From NCBI RefSeq assembly GCF_008831285.2, contig NC_045138.2:40539115-40603114 (forward strand): a DNA stretch of 64,000 nucleotides. Direction: 5' to 3'. This DNA comes from Nymphaea colorata (lineage: Eukaryota > Streptophyta > Magnoliopsida > Nymphaeales > Nymphaeaceae). The translations under genes were made by a program, and so were the position numbers. The notes under the pieces were generated by a model, which saw nothing but the letters and a program-made list of their open reading frames with translations, did no database searches and had not been told where the DNA came from. Of the stretch, positions 62,582 through 64,000 are shown piece after piece (the stretch's first letter is position 1; every line of letters begins with the position of its first letter).

Positions 62582-64000
62582 GTTAGTGTATGCTTGATTT
62601 CGGATGACAAGCTAAAATAATTTCAGCCACGTATATTTCATAGAGCACTCAGCATCCAATTCGTCTGGTCGCTTGGTGCTCTTAATTTGTTCCATTTGAA
62701 TGTTCTCTACGTTATATAATTCACCAAGCAAGATAAGAATGTTGTACACTTGCTAGAATTATTTTCTTTTATAAGGATGGAAAAACAATAGGTTGGACCA
62801 AATTCAGGTACAAATTTGAGGACGGTAGGGAGCCATCTTTCCCCAGGCTTCTTGACAATGGCAATTTCCGTTTCTGGCTTATAGGGTTAACCATCCACGG
62901 AACCTCTTGTGCACATTAACTATCCTTCTCATATGATTACCTTGATTCGTCTGGAGTACTTGTTATGCTACTGAGCTATCCAGAAATTTTTGTTTTTGAT
63001 GGGGTAATTTTATCTAAGCCTGACTTGTGTTTTTTCCTGAAATAATTTTAATGACTTGAAGTTGGAAAGTGCAAGAAAGTCACTTTTTAGTGCTGGAGCC
63101 AGCTCCTCCATGAGTATTCGTTAGGTTGTGTCATAATGGAACATGTAATATCTATATGGTTTGTCTATTATTCTATTGATCTCCTGGCTCATGTTCGTAT
63201 CTCATAGTTTGGTAACTTCAAGCACTGAACTCAACTGATGAGATAGCTAATCATATCTACTATTTATACTTAGACCAGCCTACCGGTTTATTACTTTATT
63301 TCAAACATGTTACATGAGGGCATATTCCATCTTCCTGCAAGTTGATATGTTTCTGCATTGTGTCTACTTTGTATTTGACTGTTTTCTCCAATAGTGATTA
63401 ACATCGTGAACAGATTTTAACCACAATCTGGGCTTGTCTATGAACACTCAAAGCAATCTACCCATGTTTTCTTCTTCTTTTTGTTCATGAAAAACATTAT
63501 ATTTTTGCACTGTCTTATATGATATGATTTAGTTTCCAAAAGACGAAACAATCCTTGGCTTGCTTGGGGCATTGAGTTTTATTTTCTATTATATGATTGT
63601 TATTGTTTTTATTGTTGTTGTGGTGGTGAGGTGTGTGTTTTTCTTGAGCAGTTTATCTATATATTTTAATTTCCTATTCACTAAAGTGCTTTCAGATGCT
63701 TTTTTTTTTTTGTAAATTATTTGTCTTTTCCTGAGAAGCTGTTGCTGCAATAAAGTTATCTTCTGTGCAGCCTCAGGATGGTGCTGCCTTTAGGATAATT
63801 TTTTTCAGCAATTTTAGGGTTTGGACATGATTTAATAAAAAAAAATTGTCACTGTTCTGCATACCTAATGTTGAAAGGGATTGTTCTAACGAAATGCATA
63901 TAATGATGTCTCATTATTTTACACTGTAATGCTATTGTGTGTCTTTCAGTTAATGGGGTTCTGTTTCTCTTGACTTCCTTTCCTGGGCCCAAACGTACAT
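62582..64000 (+). other. Hexokinase intron 3, running off the window
   Basis: It opens with a GT donor after CATGACATG. The next expected exon (VG.DVV..L..A....G) was not found before the window ends, so this intron is at least 1.4 kb. No other gene is visible inside it. Confidence 0.7.

Overview
This window is nuclear DNA from a flowering plant. It holds six plant protein families with spliced genes (canonical GT..AG introns, some over 1 kb), AT-rich intergenic DNA with long (TA)n/(GA)n microsatellites, and short non-autonomous transposons. Nothing bacterial, viral or organellar was seen. The species cannot be named from the sequence. All exon boundaries were built by hand from splice consensus, reading-frame continuity and recalled family similarity; none is backed by transcript data.

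Layout, left to right. 1-3780: AT-rich, gene-free, with a large (CT)(TA)(CA) microsatellite. About 3825-9415 (+): an ERD15-like PAM2 protein, probably with a 4.4-kb intron in its 5' UTR that contains a MITE and a SINE-like piece. 10912-15983 (-): a seven-exon THUMP-domain protein (THUMPD1/Tan1 type) with a 13-residue acidic repeat in its longest exon. 15984-18510: divergent promoter interval with a 55-bp tandem array. 18511-25400 (+): complete eleven-exon KOBITO1 glycosyltransferase-like gene. 25401-32700: mostly non-coding, with a MIRNA-like hairpin at 28713-28850. 32723-34879 (-): intronless P-class PPR gene, with a splice donor just after its stop. 34880-40336: non-coding, with a second, paralogous MIRNA-like hairpin (37049-37511) and a hAT-type MITE with a perfect 8-bp target duplication. 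40337-45623 (+): complete seven-exon UBP24-type ubiquitin protease. 45624-61277: 15.6 kb with no convincing gene, containing MITEs, a nested foldback, a SINE with a 14-bp target duplication and many microsatellites. 61278-64000 (+): the first three coding exons of a membrane-anchored (type B) hexokinase that runs off the window.

The genes are independent plant loci, not a cluster. Several have family-level links to growth, sugar or ABA/stress responses (ERD15, KOB1/ABI8, UBP24, hexokinase), but linkage here does not imply a shared pathway. The least explained feature is the pair of related hairpins about 8.3 kb apart on the same strand. They share an identical 18-nt stretch in the 5' arm and partly conserved flanks, as expected of a duplicated MIRNA gene. 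I do not recognise the family.
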